Positions 17,394 through 26,888 are shown, counted from the stretch's first letter. The stretch: 64,000 nt of DNA from VXNJ01 sp965249595 (GCA_965249595.1 OZ252242.1:310001-374000), one strand, 5' to 3'. Numbers and translations: made by a program. The notes: generated from the sequence alone by a model not told the origin.

Positions 17394-18298
17394 ACCAGAG
17401 CGTCGCGCCGATGATGATTAGCCGCGACGGGATGGGGCGGCTTCCAGCGCACTCGACGGCGGACGTTGGCACCAGTGCGGCCCGCAGGTCTAATACCGAT
17501 TCAGGCTACCGATGATGAGCCACGCCCACGTCTTCTCATTTCGCCCGACGTCAAACCTATAGGGCTTGCAAACGACCTCGCTCAGGGTTCTGCATCGGCG
17601 ATAACGGCACACGAATCTGAAAATGCAGGCCGCCTCGGCTAAACCCTCAAATCCGTGTTACGGCCGACATCGTTTCCATGGTTACTAACCGACCTGTCGG
17701 CCTACTCCGCCCTTTGGGGCGCGGCCGCGAATTTACATTTCGCAATCTCAGCCGACCAGGGTTGATCAGTGGTCCTGAAGGATCGGCTTCTTTCAGGCGC
17801 GCGAATTCGAGGGGCTGCCAATCGCGTCGGCAATCAAACGTCTCCACCCGAGGACTGAAGGGTCCAATATCGCGCCGATCGAACATCAGTCGGAATAAGG
17901 GTTGTAGGGCGGAGATTTAACTTACGCCGGTTGGGCAGGTTCATCAGAATCCGGCCGCGCATTGCAGCGCATTTTCAAGCCGCGACCAGTGTGATTTGCA
18001 CCTCACCCGGATCGATCCGAATCTTCCAGGCTAAGGAGACGACGGCGTCGGAATTTTCGATACCCACCCAGGCTCCAGTCAAGCCATTGAAATTCGCTTT
18101 ATCCACCGGGTGATACAAGATATTGTGGTGAACGCAGATTTCGTGCCGCTAAGGACAATATATATAGGAGGCGACGTTCGATAATCATGTCAGATTCATG
18201 CATCTCACCCAACCCTGCCCATCAGGGCGGGTGACCGGGGCGGCTAGCGGCTCCGCGACCGGTCCCTCTACCAGTCCATTCCGCCGCCAGTAACGACC
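17394..18298. other. Long intergenic region before the large surface-protein gene
   Basis: About 900 bp with only short, uncharacteristic frames. Near its right end are an AT-rich stretch and TATAGGAGG (about 18162-18171), then a GC-rich palindromic section: CACCC...GGGTG and ACCGG...ACCGGT (about 18208-18263). This probably forms the leader of the gene that starts at 18299. No known riboswitch recognised. Confidence 0.45.
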
Positions 18299-19951
18299 GT
18301 GCACCAGTTCTCCGCGAAATCGTTTCGGCAATTCACATTCAGCCTGGCCAGCGGAATCGTCCTCCTCCTGACCGCCGGTCTGTTCGCGGCGTCGGCTGCC
18401 GTAGCCGGGCCGACGAATGCACCGTACAAATTGGATGTGGCGCAATTTGCAATCAACGGGCCCGACAGTAGCCCAATAGATGCCCGATTCGGTCCGGGCG
18501 ACGTACCGGGCGCGCCTCATAACCTGTACACCTATTGGTATTACGAGCTGTATGGCGGATGGAATGAGGTGTCAATCCACTGGCCAGACGGGGCACCGAG
18601 CGACGGGCCGGAAATTACTCATTATGAGGTGCAAATAGACGATGGTCCCTGGACGCCAACCGATTCGGATCTTATTTTTTACTGTGGTTTGCTAGAGGAC
18701 TACGGGCTGATTCCGGGCGATGAAATTCAAATACGCGTCCGCGCGGTTAACGCCAATGGACCAGGCGAACCGGCCGAGAATTCTTTAGTACTCGCGGTAG
18801 ATCCGCTGGCCCCCGAACTAACGGCAGCCGCCGGGAACGAGAGCGTGACTCTGACCTGGGACGAACCCTGGACCGGCGGGTCGCCAATTACCAGTTACTC
18901 CCTTTCTCATTTCACCTTCTACTACTCGGGAGGGGCGCCTTTTTTCAGCGGCAACGTTAAGGTAACGCCTGAAGGTCCCGGGTTACCGACTTCTCACACC
19001 ATTGACGGCCTCGAAAGCGGCGAAATGTACCGGTTCGAGATACGTGCCATCACTGAGGCTGGCTTGAGTGGACGCGGCGAAGTAGAAGCCGTTGCCGGAC
19101 CGGCGTCCAAACCCGAAGCTCCCAAAAATGTTCACATTTTCCCTGGAAATCGATCACTCAAGGTCAATTGGGCTGCTCCTGCCAAGGCGGGTGCGCCGAT
19201 CACTGCCTTCGACGTCCGGTACATCGATTGGCAAAACAACGACCGCAGTGTCGATTCCAATTGGAGAGCAGTTCGCAATGCCTGGACGTCAGCCAGAGGC
19301 GGCGAAACATCTTTGACGATCAACAACCTGACCAACGGCACCGAGTATGAAATCCAGGTCCGGGCCAGAAATTCCGAGGGCGAAAGTCCCTGGTCCTCAA
19401 ATCCCGAGGACAACTTTTTCACAACATATCCTGATCCCCATAGGAGTACACCGCAGGCCAATGCTCCCGCCCTATTTGATAGGGGTAAGCCGGCAATAAC
19501 CGGAACCATCGCCGTTGGTCGAACCGCCATCGCCGACATCAATCATCCGGCTGACGATCCGTGGTTCGGTGGCTACGACTACCGCTGGGTCCGCTCCGGC
19601 GTCGACATTATTGGCGCCACGAAGGCCAGCTACATCTTGACCGAGGCCGATCGCGGACACACGATTGCGGTCAGAGTCCGATTCTCGGGCCACAATGGTT
19701 TTCGCCGGAGCCTGATTAGCGATCGGACTACAGCTGTGGCCCAGCGCGGCAATGCCCCGCCGACCTGCAGCGGCATCAGGCCCACTTCGAATCCGATAAC
19801 CAACTGGCCAGCCACCGGTGATCCTGAAATTACCGGTACAGCCCAGGTGGAGGAGATGCTGACGGCCGTCACCACCGACATTAGCGATCCAGACGGCCTC
19901 ACCAATCGCACCTTCACTTACCAAGTGGTACCGCACCCTCGCCAGCGTTGA
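18299..19951 (+). CDS. Large secreted FN3/Ig-like repeat protein, N-terminal part (frameshifted)
   Basis: 550 residues, GTG start, with a good signal peptide (FTFSLASGIVLLLTAGLFAASAAVAG). Three fibronectin type III-like domains follow (about residues 70-385; for example PEAPKNVHIFPGNRSLKVNWAAP ... TSLTINNLTNGTEYEIQVRARNSEG). Then come Ig-like repeats beginning with 'DRGKPAITG' and 'ATGDPEITG'. The frame breaks near 19921: the sequence reads CTTACCAAGTGGTACC, whereas the next two copies of the same repeat read CTTACAAGTGGTACC. Removing the extra C joins this gene in frame to the segment ending at 22751, giving a protein of nearly 1,500 residues. Likely a cell-surface adhesin or structural protein. 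Confidence 0.8.
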   Translation: MHQFSAKSFRQFTFSLASGIVLLLTAGLFAASAAVAGPTNAPYKLDVAQFAINGPDSSPIDARFGPGDVPGAPHNLYTYWYYELYGGWNEVSIHWPDGAPSDGPEITHYEVQIDDGPWTPTDSDLIFYCGLLEDYGLIPGDEIQIRVRAVNANGPGEPAENSLVLAVDPLAPELTAAAGNESVTLTWDEPWTGGSPITSYSLSHFTFYYSGGAPFFSGNVKVTPEGPGLPTSHTIDGLESGEMYRFEIRAITEAGLSGRGEVEAVAGPASKPEAPKNVHIFPGNRSLKVNWAAPAKAGAPITAFDVRYIDWQNNDRSVDSNWRAVRNAWTSARGGETSLTINNLTNGTEYEIQVRARNSEGESPWSSNPEDNFFTTYPDPHRSTPQANAPALFDRGKPAITGTIAVGRTAIADINHPADDPWFGGYDYRWVRSGVDIIGATKASYILTEADRGHTIAVRVRFSGHNGFRRSLISDRTTAVAQRGNAPPTCSGIRPTSNPITNWPATGDPEITGTAQVEEMLTAVTTDISDPDGLTNRTFTYQVVPHPRQR

Positions 19952-20530
19952 CACATTAATTTCCGGGGCGACTGGGTCGACGTACACCCTTACCCAAGCC
20001 GATCTCGGCCACACTCTCAAAGTCGAAGTCAGCTTCATCGATGACCACAATTTCCGCGAATCACGAACCAGCGATCCGACGGATCCCGTTATCCAGCGTG
20101 ACGATAGGCCAGCCACCGGTGATCCTGAAATTACCGGTACAGCCCAGGTGGAGGAGATGCTGACGGCCGTCACCACCGACATTAGCGATCCAGACGGCCT
20201 CACCAATCCCACCTTCACTTACAAGTGGTACCGCACCCTCGCCAGCGTTGACACATTAATTTCCGGGGCGACTGGGTCGACGTACACCCTTACCCAAGCC
20301 GATCTCGGCCACACTCTCAAAGTCGAAGTCAGCTTCATCGATGACCACAATTTCCGCGAATCACGAACCAGCGATCCGACGGATCCCGTTATCCAGCGTG
20401 ACGATAGGCCAGCCACCGGTGATCCTGAAATTACCGGTACAGCCCAGGTGGAGGAGATGCTGACGGCCGTCACCACCGACATTAGCGATCCAGACGGCCT
20501 CACCAATCCCACCTTCACTTACAAGTGGTA
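19806..20530 (+). repeat. 300-bp tandem repeat inside the surface-protein gene (2.4 copies)
   Basis: Copies start at GGCCAGCCACCGG at 19806 (301 bp), 20107 (300 bp) and 20407 (partial, diverging after about 20530). Copies 1 and 2 look identical from about 19935 onward. Copy 1 differs by one substitution (AATCGCACC for AATCCCACC) and one inserted C, which breaks the frame. Each unit encodes one ~100-residue Ig-like domain. The near-identity points to a recent duplication. Confidence 0.9.
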
Positions 20531-22751
20531 CCGTGGCGCCGACAGCCTGATCTTTGGAGCGGTCAATTCCACCTACATCCTCACCCAAGACGATCTAGAC
20601 CACAAAATCAAAGTTGAAGTCAGCTTCACCGATGACATTGGCTACGTTCAAATACTCACCAGTGCTCAAACGGAGGTCGTTGTCCAACGTGCCAACCGGA
20701 CGGCAACTGGCACTCCCGAAATTACCGGTGTAGAAAAAGTTGGCCACACCCTCACCGTGCCGACCTTCGACTTTGAGGACGCCGACGGCATAACGAATTT
20801 TGACCCTTCATTCAGCTGGTTCCGCACACTCAGCGGCACAACAACCCAAATCTCACTGGCGAGCGGTCCCAGCTACACCCTCACCCAAGACGATCTAGAC
20901 CACACCATCAACGTTGAAGTCGGATTTATTGATGATCTCGGCTACAGCGAATCGCTTCCCAGCGCTGAAACGGGCGCGATTGCCGCCGCCGACCCCGCCA
21001 ATAACCCCGCCACCGGTAAGCCCGCAATCGCCGGAACAGCAACTCTCGGAAATGTCCTGACCGCTTCTCCCGGCGACATCGCAGATGATGATGGCCTGAC
21101 TAACGCCATCTATGCGTACCAATGGTTCCGAACGTTAAACAACATTGACGAGGCGATCGTAAATCCGAACGGCACGACATATACGCTGAAGCTGGCAGAC
21201 CTCAACCACACGATAAAGGTGACTGTTACGTTCAGCGACGATGCCGGTAACGGCGAATCGCTCCCCAGTGATTCCACCGGCGTCGTAGACAGGCCCGCCA
21301 ACCGCCTCGCCACGGGTCAGCCAGAGCTTTCTGGTAGTCCTCAAGTCACTAGATCGCTCACCGTCTCAACCACGGGTATCACCGATCTAGATGGCCTGGA
21401 GAACGCTGACTTCACGTATCAATGGATCCGCACACCATCCGGAGGCGCTGACGAGACGATCGCAAATGTCAGTGGAACCGGCTACACGCTCACTTCCGGC
21501 GATCTCAGTCACACGATAAAGGTCACCGTCAGGTTTACTGACGACTTCGGCAACCCCGAATCAGTGACCAGCGAACCCACCGCAACCGTGACCGCCTTCA
21601 CGCCCAGACCTTCCGGCAATAGCGGTGGTAGCAGTAGCAGTAATCGAAGAAACCGGCCGGCCACTGGCAAACCCATCATCGAAGGCGACACCCAGGTCGG
21701 TGCAATCCTTACTGCTTCCACGGACGATATCGCCGACCGCGACGGCTTGACTAACCCCACCTACACCTACCGCTGGATCCGTACGGCCGGTGATGCCGAT
21801 ACAACGATCAAGAGTGCCAGCGGCGACAGCTACACGCTTGTTGATGACGACGTGGATTACGCTATCAAGGTCGAAGTGAGATTCCGCGACAACCGCAGGA
21901 ACTCGGAAACCCTCATCAGTGTTCCGACCGATGTCGTAACCAATTTCGGTCGCCGGGCGCCTGAGGTGCCAGCGTCCATTGTTGACTCGTCTACGTTCAC
22001 GCCTGCATCGTTGCTCGACATGACCGTCACCGCCAACCGCTACGTTGAGGGGCCGGGCAATGACAATCTCAAACACAATATCCCCAATTTGACGATTCGT
22101 TGGAGAGACGGAATTAGCAGAACCGCCAATTTCCTGTCCTACCACGACGCAACCGGCGGATTAGAACGATGGGGCTACCCGATATCTGAAGTCACGGTCT
22201 TTGAGGATGGCGCGCTTACCATGTTCTTCCAGCGCGGTGCGGTCGATTTTCATGATGTCGGATTGGGATGGATCATGGAGCGGAGGTTGACTTGGGAATA
22301 TGTCGGTGGCGTTTACAGTTCCAGCGGAGACCAGGGAACCGAACCGCACGTGCTCAACCCGAATCCTGGCGAGTATTCGGGTCCCTGGGGTCACAAGATT
22401 TCCAACTATTCGATTGAAGGCGTGGTTATCGGGTTCGCGGACTTCTACAACCGGCTCGGCGGTCTCGCCGCCTTCGGCTACCCCTTGAGCGATGCCCGAA
22501 GAAATTACGCGTTACCCGGGCACCTCCAGGCACCAAATACGACACAGGGTTTCATCCGGCAGTACTACCAGGCGGCAATACTCGAATATCACCAAGGTCA
22601 TATCGACTTTGTGAAATTGACGCTGCTAGGCGATATTCTGCGCGATATTCTGGTTCCTGATCATGCCCAGCATGCACCGTTCAACGCCAGTGCCGAATTG
22701 ACCGTCGGCTCCAAATTCACGCCATATTTCTTCAACCGCGCGGTAGGTTGA
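20148..22751 (+). CDS. Large secreted Ig-like repeat protein, C-terminal part with shared terminal module
   Basis: 867 residues, the continuation of the gene at 18299 after a one-base insertion. It has no signal peptide of its own, and its frame is open well upstream of the chosen ATG. Six Ig-like repeats of 95-100 residues follow the pattern ATGxPxIxGxxxVGxxLTAxTxDIxDxDGLTNPTFTYxW ... YTLTxxDLxHTIKVEVxFxDD. After a Ser/Gly/Asn linker and a Pro-rich stretch comes the C-terminal module (about residues 635-850): NLKHNIPNL, GGLERWGYPISEV, FFQRGAVDFHDVG, GPWGHKIS, FADFYNRLGGLAAFGYPLSDAR, GFIRQYYQAAILEYH, LTLLGDILR. The same module ends the proteins at 40410 and 57084. Probably surface exposed. 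Confidence 0.8.
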   Translation: MEEMLTAVTTDISDPDGLTNPTFTYKWYRTLASVDTLISGATGSTYTLTQADLGHTLKVEVSFIDDHNFRESRTSDPTDPVIQRDDRPATGDPEITGTAQVEEMLTAVTTDISDPDGLTNPTFTYKWYRGADSLIFGAVNSTYILTQDDLDHKIKVEVSFTDDIGYVQILTSAQTEVVVQRANRTATGTPEITGVEKVGHTLTVPTFDFEDADGITNFDPSFSWFRTLSGTTTQISLASGPSYTLTQDDLDHTINVEVGFIDDLGYSESLPSAETGAIAAADPANNPATGKPAIAGTATLGNVLTASPGDIADDDGLTNAIYAYQWFRTLNNIDEAIVNPNGTTYTLKLADLNHTIKVTVTFSDDAGNGESLPSDSTGVVDRPANRLATGQPELSGSPQVTRSLTVSTTGITDLDGLENADFTYQWIRTPSGGADETIANVSGTGYTLTSGDLSHTIKVTVRFTDDFGNPESVTSEPTATVTAFTPRPSGNSGGSSSSNRRNRPATGKPIIEGDTQVGAILTASTDDIADRDGLTNPTYTYRWIRTAGDADTTIKSASGDSYTLVDDDVDYAIKVEVRFRDNRRNSETLISVPTDVVTNFGRRAPEVPASIVDSSTFTPASLLDMTVTANRYVEGPGNDNLKHNIPNLTIRWRDGISRTANFLSYHDATGGLERWGYPISEVTVFEDGALTMFFQRGAVDFHDVGLGWIMERRLTWEYVGGVYSSSGDQGTEPHVLNPNPGEYSGPWGHKISNYSIEGVVIGFADFYNRLGGLAAFGYPLSDARRNYALPGHLQAPNTTQGFIRQYYQAAILEYHQGHIDFVKLTLLGDILRDILVPDHAQHAPFNASAELTVGSKFTPYFFNRAVG

Positions 22752-23242
22752 GGCGATTTCGGGCAGGGAGTGACTTGGTCGCGGCGAACTGTCGGATACG
22801 CCCGGTCGAATCAGACGCAATATTCACCAGCAAGTCCTTAAGGAAATTGGCCAAGACTTACGTCGGGATTAGGTCCGGCGATCCGGGACCCTTTCCGGTT
22901 CCCAAACTGTGTCGGATACCGGATTCTTTGCCCATACGTGTCGCAATGTGCCAAAGCCCGAGCCCAGAAGGGTTATCTAAGTCAGATTGCATATTTCCCA
23001 AATTTAAGTAGTCTTTGTTAACGTATTCCTAGCATCGTATGCTGTGCGATTCGCTTGCGGCACGTTTGGTCGTCGACACAGATTTATGTCACGTGGGCAA
23101 CTAGATATATTCCGAGTTATATCTGTTGGCAAATTGTCACTGGCCAAGATGAGTGGGCCACAGTCGCCACAGCAATTGAATCCCCGTACGGCATCCGATG
23201 TTGCGTCGACCGAAAAATGTCGTCGTCGTCGGATCTTTGGCC
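22752..23242. other. Intergenic region
   Basis: About 490 bp with no credible gene. The right-hand ~90 bp show scattered similarity to the sequence beside the decayed toxin copy near 24950-25042, so this flank seems to have been part of the duplicated toxin-antitoxin cassette. Confidence 0.4.
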
Positions 23243-23650
23243 TTAATACAGTCCTGACAAGACGTCCTCGGGCTCAATGGCGGGGATGGGCGACCGGTGG
23301 AAATCCCTGATGTTTCTCGTTACGATATGACCGGCACCGCATGCATTTGCCGCTGCCACTTGCAAAGCGTCCTCAAAGTCCGCCATCGGAATTTGTGCCG
23401 CGTAGCGGATTGATTCGGTGTCGGTTTTTGCTACCCCTATGAAGTTAAGTAGTTCCACAATGAAATCACGCGTTTTCACATCGCCCTTCGCCGGCTCAAC
23501 AAGATAGTAGAAATTCGACACGGAATGCCAAGCGATGCAGGCATCCACGGCCCCTTGCTCAAGACGGTCTAAGAGCTCCGATGCCGGACCTGCGTGAGGG
23601 TGACGATCCAGCGCCACGTCGATAAGAACATCGGTATCGAGAAGAATCAA
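23243..23650 (-). CDS. PIN-domain toxin (VapC type)
   Basis: 135 residues. The N-terminal ILLDTDVLIDVAL has the first PIN acidic residues; a Glu lies in the middle region, and ADFEDALQVAAANACGAGHIVTRNIRDF carries the remaining conserved acidic residues. PIN toxins are Mg-dependent ribonucleases that cut tRNA, rRNA or mRNA. The start overlaps the antitoxin stop by four bases (ATGA). A decayed copy of the same pair lies at 25042-25567. Confidence 0.87.
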   Translation of the reverse strand: MILLDTDVLIDVALDRHPHAGPASELLDRLEQGAVDACIAWHSVSNFYYLVEPAKGDVKTRDFIVELLNFIGVAKTDTESIRYAAQIPMADFEDALQVAAANACGAGHIVTRNIRDFHRSPIPAIEPEDVLSGLY

Positions 23651-23871
23651 CGAAGGTATTTCTCCGCCAACGCCGCATAACGCGGATCATCGTGCCCAGC
23701 CGCGTGGAACTGGCCACGCCACCGGGCTGAAAATGATGGAGTTTGCACGCCCACGACATCAATTAGCGACAACTCGATCAAAGATGAGAGTGAAACACCC
23801 CTGGAGCGCGCATATCTCTTGGCAATCGGGATTAATCCGGCTTCGACCGTAATAGTTAACTTCTGTTTCAT
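23647..23871 (-). CDS. Antitoxin partner of the PIN toxin (DUF6364/RHH-like)
   Basis: 74 residues. MKQKLTITVEAGLIPIAKRYARSRGVSLSSLIELSL fits a ribbon-helix-helix antitoxin of the DUF6364 kind (a short strand, then a helix that starts with 'AKRYARSRGVSLSSLIE'). The C-terminal part (ARWRGQFHAAGHDDPRYAALAEKYL) would bind and block the toxin. It is followed with a four-base overlap by the toxin. A perfect 9-bp inverted repeat sits 24-50 bp upstream of the start, a likely autoregulation site. Confidence 0.8.
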   Translation of the reverse strand: MKQKLTITVEAGLIPIAKRYARSRGVSLSSLIELSLIDVVGVQTPSFSARWRGQFHAAGHDDPRYAALAEKYLR

Positions 23872-23894
23872 CGTTGGCTACCGTCTTTGTCAGA

Positions 23895-23921
23895 GTATAC
23901 GGCGCTTAGCATGCCGTATAC
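23895..23921. promoter_or_regulatory. Palindromic operator candidate of the first TA pair
   Basis: Perfect inverted repeat GTATACGGC - 9 bases - GCCGTATAC, 24 bp upstream of the antitoxin start (leftward). The position is that expected for antitoxin autorepression. The rest of the 23872-24277 gap shows nothing else recognisable. Confidence 0.6.
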
Positions 23922-24242
23922 GTATGGGTTTGCCAAACTAACGGCCATCTGAATAACTCAGCACCAAAGTTGGGCAGGTGCATTTTTGAATGACGTTGTA
24001 TGTTGCCTAGGCAGAGTCCGGGTGCGGTCCACCCAGAGGGTCGCGCCATCATGCCGGAACGGCATTGAATTGACACCGGTTACCTACCACCGTTTGACAG
24101 AAGCATTCGACATGCTCCGCCGCGAAACCGCGGTCATGCGACAAATCGTGGAAATTCCCGACTCCTACAACCCTTCGAGGCCTGCGTTGACTTGATGCAC
24201 TTCGCCACGCGAGTCACACATGCCAATATTCGGTCGCCATTA

Positions 24243-24259
24243 ATGCCATATGCTGGCAT
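24243..24259. promoter_or_regulatory. Palindromic operator candidate of the second TA pair
   Basis: ATGCCA - TATGC - TGGCAT, ending 18 bp before the antitoxin start at 24278. It could be the binding site for the antitoxin. Short arms, so modest confidence. Confidence 0.45.
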
Positions 24260-24277
24260 CGCTGGTACAATGCCTGC

Positions 24278-24514
24278 ATGGCAGTACAAATAACCATCCG
24301 CGAAGTTCCGGATGCGGTTCGCAACCAACTGGCCGCTAGGGCAGCACGTCGGGGACAGTCGATGCAGCAATTCTTGGCGCAAACGCTGGAGGATATCGCT
24401 TCTTTACCGTCGATTGAGGAACTCATGGAGGAAGTTGAACGACGCCAAGCCTTGGGCCAGGAAGACGTACCGGTCCGATCGATATTGGATGCGCTCGACG
24501 CCGACCGCAAGTGA
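24278..24514 (+). CDS. FitA-like ribbon-helix-helix antitoxin
   Basis: 78 residues. MAVQITIREVPDAVRNQLAARAARRGQSMQQFLAQTLEDIA is the typical FitA/VapB ribbon-helix-helix domain (strand 'QITIREVPD', then two helices). The C-terminus (ELMEEVERRQALGQEDVPVRSILDALDADRK) is the toxin-binding part. Its stop overlaps the GTG start of the following PIN toxin (GTGA). Confidence 0.88.
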   Translation: MAVQITIREVPDAVRNQLAARAARRGQSMQQFLAQTLEDIASLPSIEELMEEVERRQALGQEDVPVRSILDALDADRK

Positions 24515-24912
24515 GTACAGTCGTCGACGCATCTTTGTTGATTACTGCGTTCGTAAATCGAGGACCTTCCGGACAATGGGCCAAATCTGCGCTCCAGAGA
24601 GGTAACTTGGCGGCGCCGGAATTGATATTGGCCGAAGCTGCAAACGCGTTGCGGCGGTTGGAGCACCGTCGTCAATTGGAACAATATCGAGCGACTATGA
24701 TTTCCCGCGAAATGACCCGGTTGCCAGTTGAACTCTTCCCATTCCGACCGTTCGCACAAAGGATTTGGGAATTGCAGCATAACTTGAGCGCATACGCTGG
24801 TTGGTATGTCGCCCTCGCGGAAACCCTGGAATGGCCTCTGATGACTCTGGATAAGAGGTTGGCCACTGCGTCTGGGCCGCGCTGTGAAGTCGTCACCTAC
24901 GGCGGTGATTGA
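24511..24912 (+). CDS. PIN-domain toxin (VapC type)
   Basis: 133 residues, GTG start overlapping the antitoxin stop by four bases. The PIN acidic residues are visible in STVVDASLLITAFV, in LAAPELILAEAANALRR and in AYAGWYVALAETLEWPLMTLDKRLA. Typical of the VapC branch with 'ALAExL..PLxTxDxRL'. Not closely similar to the toxin at 23243, so the two loci are independent acquisitions side by side. Predicted ribonuclease, held inactive by the upstream antitoxin. Confidence 0.88.
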   Translation: MSTVVDASLLITAFVNRGPSGQWAKSALQRGNLAAPELILAEAANALRRLEHRRQLEQYRATMISREMTRLPVELFPFRPFAQRIWELQHNLSAYAGWYVALAETLEWPLMTLDKRLATASGPRCEVVTYGGD

Positions 24913-25041
24913 CAGCCCGTAAAGGGAGCTGACCCTTGAGCATATTGCATGGCTCGGCGGATTTTCGAAACCGGTTACCAACATTTGGGCATCCGAAGTT
25001 GCGTCAGACGTGAAATTGCCAACGCTACAGGATTTGCGCCC

Positions 25042-25430
25042 TCAATACAGTCCCGGCAACACATCCTTGGGTTCAACGGCAGGGATGGTCGGTCGGTTGT
25101 AATCATCGGCGCTTCTAGTCGCGATGTGTCCAGCGCCGCTAGCGCGTGCGGCCGCCGCTTGGATAGCATCCCTAAAGTCCGCCATCGGAAGGCCAGCTGC
25201 ATAGCGGTTTGATTCGGTGTCGGTTTTTGCTGCTGATACAAAGTTAAGCAGTCCGACAATGAAATCGCATGTGCCCGCATCTCCCTTAACCCGCTTAACA
25301 AGGTAGTAGAAATTCGAACCGAAAAACCAAAGGACTTAGGCGCCCCCTGCTCGATCCGATCTAAGAGTTCCGGCGCCAGACCGGCGTGAGGGTGACAATC
25401 CAACGCCACGTCAATGGGCACATCAGTAAC
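25042..25430 (-). pseudogene. Decayed copy of the PIN toxin at 23243-23650
   Basis: Read leftward, the start IDVALDCHPHAGLAPELLDRIEQGA matches the intact toxin (IDVALDRHPHAGPASELLDRLEQGA). After that the frame shifts and resumes as SNFYYLVKRVKGDAGTCDFIVGLLNF ... KTDTESNRYAAGLPMADFRDAIQAAAARASGAGH ... IPAVEPKDVLPGLY, matching the intact copy to its last residue. The first catalytic Asp of the LLDTD motif has become Val (LLVTD). Both changes predict loss of function. The shift lies around 25325-25350. Confidence 0.85.
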
Positions 25431-25567
25431 GAGAAGAATCGTCGGAGGAATTTCTCCACCAACGCCGCATAACGCGAATCATCGTGCCCAGCCAAGTGGA
25501 ACTGGCCACGCCGCCGGGATTGAAAGGTCAGGAGTCTGCTCACCCTCGAAATCAATTAACGGAAACG
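25427..25567 (-). pseudogene. Truncated copy of the antitoxin at 23647-23871
   Basis: The DNA at 25440-25560 follows the intact antitoxin gene closely (shared CCAACGCCGCATAACGCG and GTGGAACTGGCCACGCC). It ends after the position equivalent to about half of the gene. The N-terminal DNA-binding part is missing, and there is no counterpart of the 9-bp operator palindrome. Together with the toxin remnant it shows a whole-cassette duplication in the same orientation, followed by decay. Confidence 0.75.
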
Positions 25568-25735
25568 AAGAAGACGTTGCGGAGAAGAATATGGTTTGCA
25601 TTGCAAACTAGTTTGTGCCACAATCACATTGTTATCGATGGATTTCGATTCGGGACAGCGATGAGGCCTCGGACCATCGCGAATTTCTGGCCCATCCGGC
25701 CAGCGGCGGCGCAAGGGGCAGTTAAGGAGCAAATC

Positions 25736-26377
25736 ATGGCCATTCATAACCCAGGGAGCGACGAAGAGAGAGCGGATGCCCAGAGGAGTTGGGACACAAT
25801 CCAATCGACCATGGATCAAGCACGAAGCTCGATGTATGTCGCCGGCTCGGCGACAATCCTGCTTCTCTGGGGAGTAATCTCGGCGCTCGGGTTTTTCGGC
25901 ATGTACATGACCGGGCAATTCGCTCCCGAGTTTGCAGATCAGAATCCGTGGTTCCCGGCACCGATCTGGGGGTTCCTGGCAATTGCAGGCATGATTGGCA
26001 GCGCACTAATCGGGCACCGCGCCGGGAGCAGCAACGTCGCCGGCGAATCCTCCCGCTACGCCGGGCTCAGGGTGTTCTTTTACTGGTTAGCGGTAACTGT
26101 TACGGCTTTCCTGTTGCCGGCGGCGGCCGGGCTCTGGAACGCAGATACGAATGGCCATGAAATTGCGCGGGTCGCAATTGGAGTGGTGACGTTGGGCTAC
26201 GTCCTATTTGGAATCATGCACCGGCCAGCCATTGCAGTAATCGGTGCGGCGATTGCGGCGGCCTATTACGCTCCAAGTTATCTCGCTGGTGACCTGTCAT
26301 TGCCGATTTCCGCGGTGGCGATTTTCATAGTGGCCACGGCTGGCTCTCTCTGGATTCGGAAGAGCGGGGTCCTTTGA
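25736..26377 (+). CDS. Membrane protein co-transcribed with a winged-helix regulator
   Basis: 213 residues from ATG 25736, which has a TAAGGAG site at 25723-25729 with ideal spacing; a longer open frame upstream has no support. Six hydrophobic segments (SMYVAGSATILLLWGVISALGFFG through PISAVAIFIVATAGSLW). The N-terminal ~30 residues are polar and cytoplasmic. The stop overlaps the TTG start of the next gene (TTGA), a strong sign of translational coupling. Similar two-gene sets of a small membrane protein plus HTH protein occur widely; function unknown. Confidence 0.75.
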   Translation: MAIHNPGSDEERADAQRSWDTIQSTMDQARSSMYVAGSATILLLWGVISALGFFGMYMTGQFAPEFADQNPWFPAPIWGFLAIAGMIGSALIGHRAGSSNVAGESSRYAGLRVFFYWLAVTVTAFLLPAAAGLWNADTNGHEIARVAIGVVTLGYVLFGIMHRPAIAVIGAAIAAAYYAPSYLAGDLSLPISAVAIFIVATAGSLWIRKSGVL

Positions 26378-26676
26378 CCGAAAAAGTCGAGTTAAATCCG
26401 ACGATCCATCAGGCCACTCGACTGCAAATCATGACGCTATTGGTCTCGCAGCCCATTGACGGTCAACTCTCCTATAGCTTCATTCAACGGACGCTCGGCC
26501 TAACCGGGGGAAATCAAACGACCCATCTGCGAAAACTCGAAGCAACCGGATACCTCACCGTTGATAAAGAATTCGAAGGTTCCAAGCCACGAACCTGGAT
26601 CCGCGCAACTGAATCGGGGCGCCGGGCATTTGCCGACTATCTGGCCAACCTTGAACGGGCATTGACGGTTTCATAA
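26374..26676 (+). CDS. Winged-helix transcriptional regulator (MarR/ArsR-like, HTH_34 type)
   Basis: 100 residues, TTG start overlapping the previous stop. NPTIHQATRLQIMTLLVSQ is the first helix pair, SYSFIQRTLGLTGGNQTTHLRKLEATGYLTVDKEFEGSKPRTWIRATESGRRAFADYLANLE gives the recognition helix, wing and C-terminal helix. This compact layout matches stand-alone winged-helix repressors. It probably regulates its own operon. No effector-binding domain present. Confidence 0.87.
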   Translation: MTEKVELNPTIHQATRLQIMTLLVSQPIDGQLSYSFIQRTLGLTGGNQTTHLRKLEATGYLTVDKEFEGSKPRTWIRATESGRRAFADYLANLERALTVS

Positions 26677-26888
26677 GCAGTCTGGATGCCCCTGGCGGGC
26701 CGCAGATTTATCGCACTGGCGCCGGGATTGGAGAGAGATCGGCGAACAACAAGAGCGAACGTGTTTGCAAGATCTACATACATGCTCGACAACAGCACTC
26801 ACTGGCGCGGAGATTGCTCAAGGCCCGATCGCCGACCTTGACAGATTGCGGTAGCGCTCAATCTTGGGGTGGATACCAGAGACAACGC

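Noticed and set aside
19472..20588. Leftward reading frames of 75-248 codons over the Ig-like repeats
   Set aside because: They are antisense shadows that repeat with the 300-bp unit. The rightward frame carries clear Ig-like domains.
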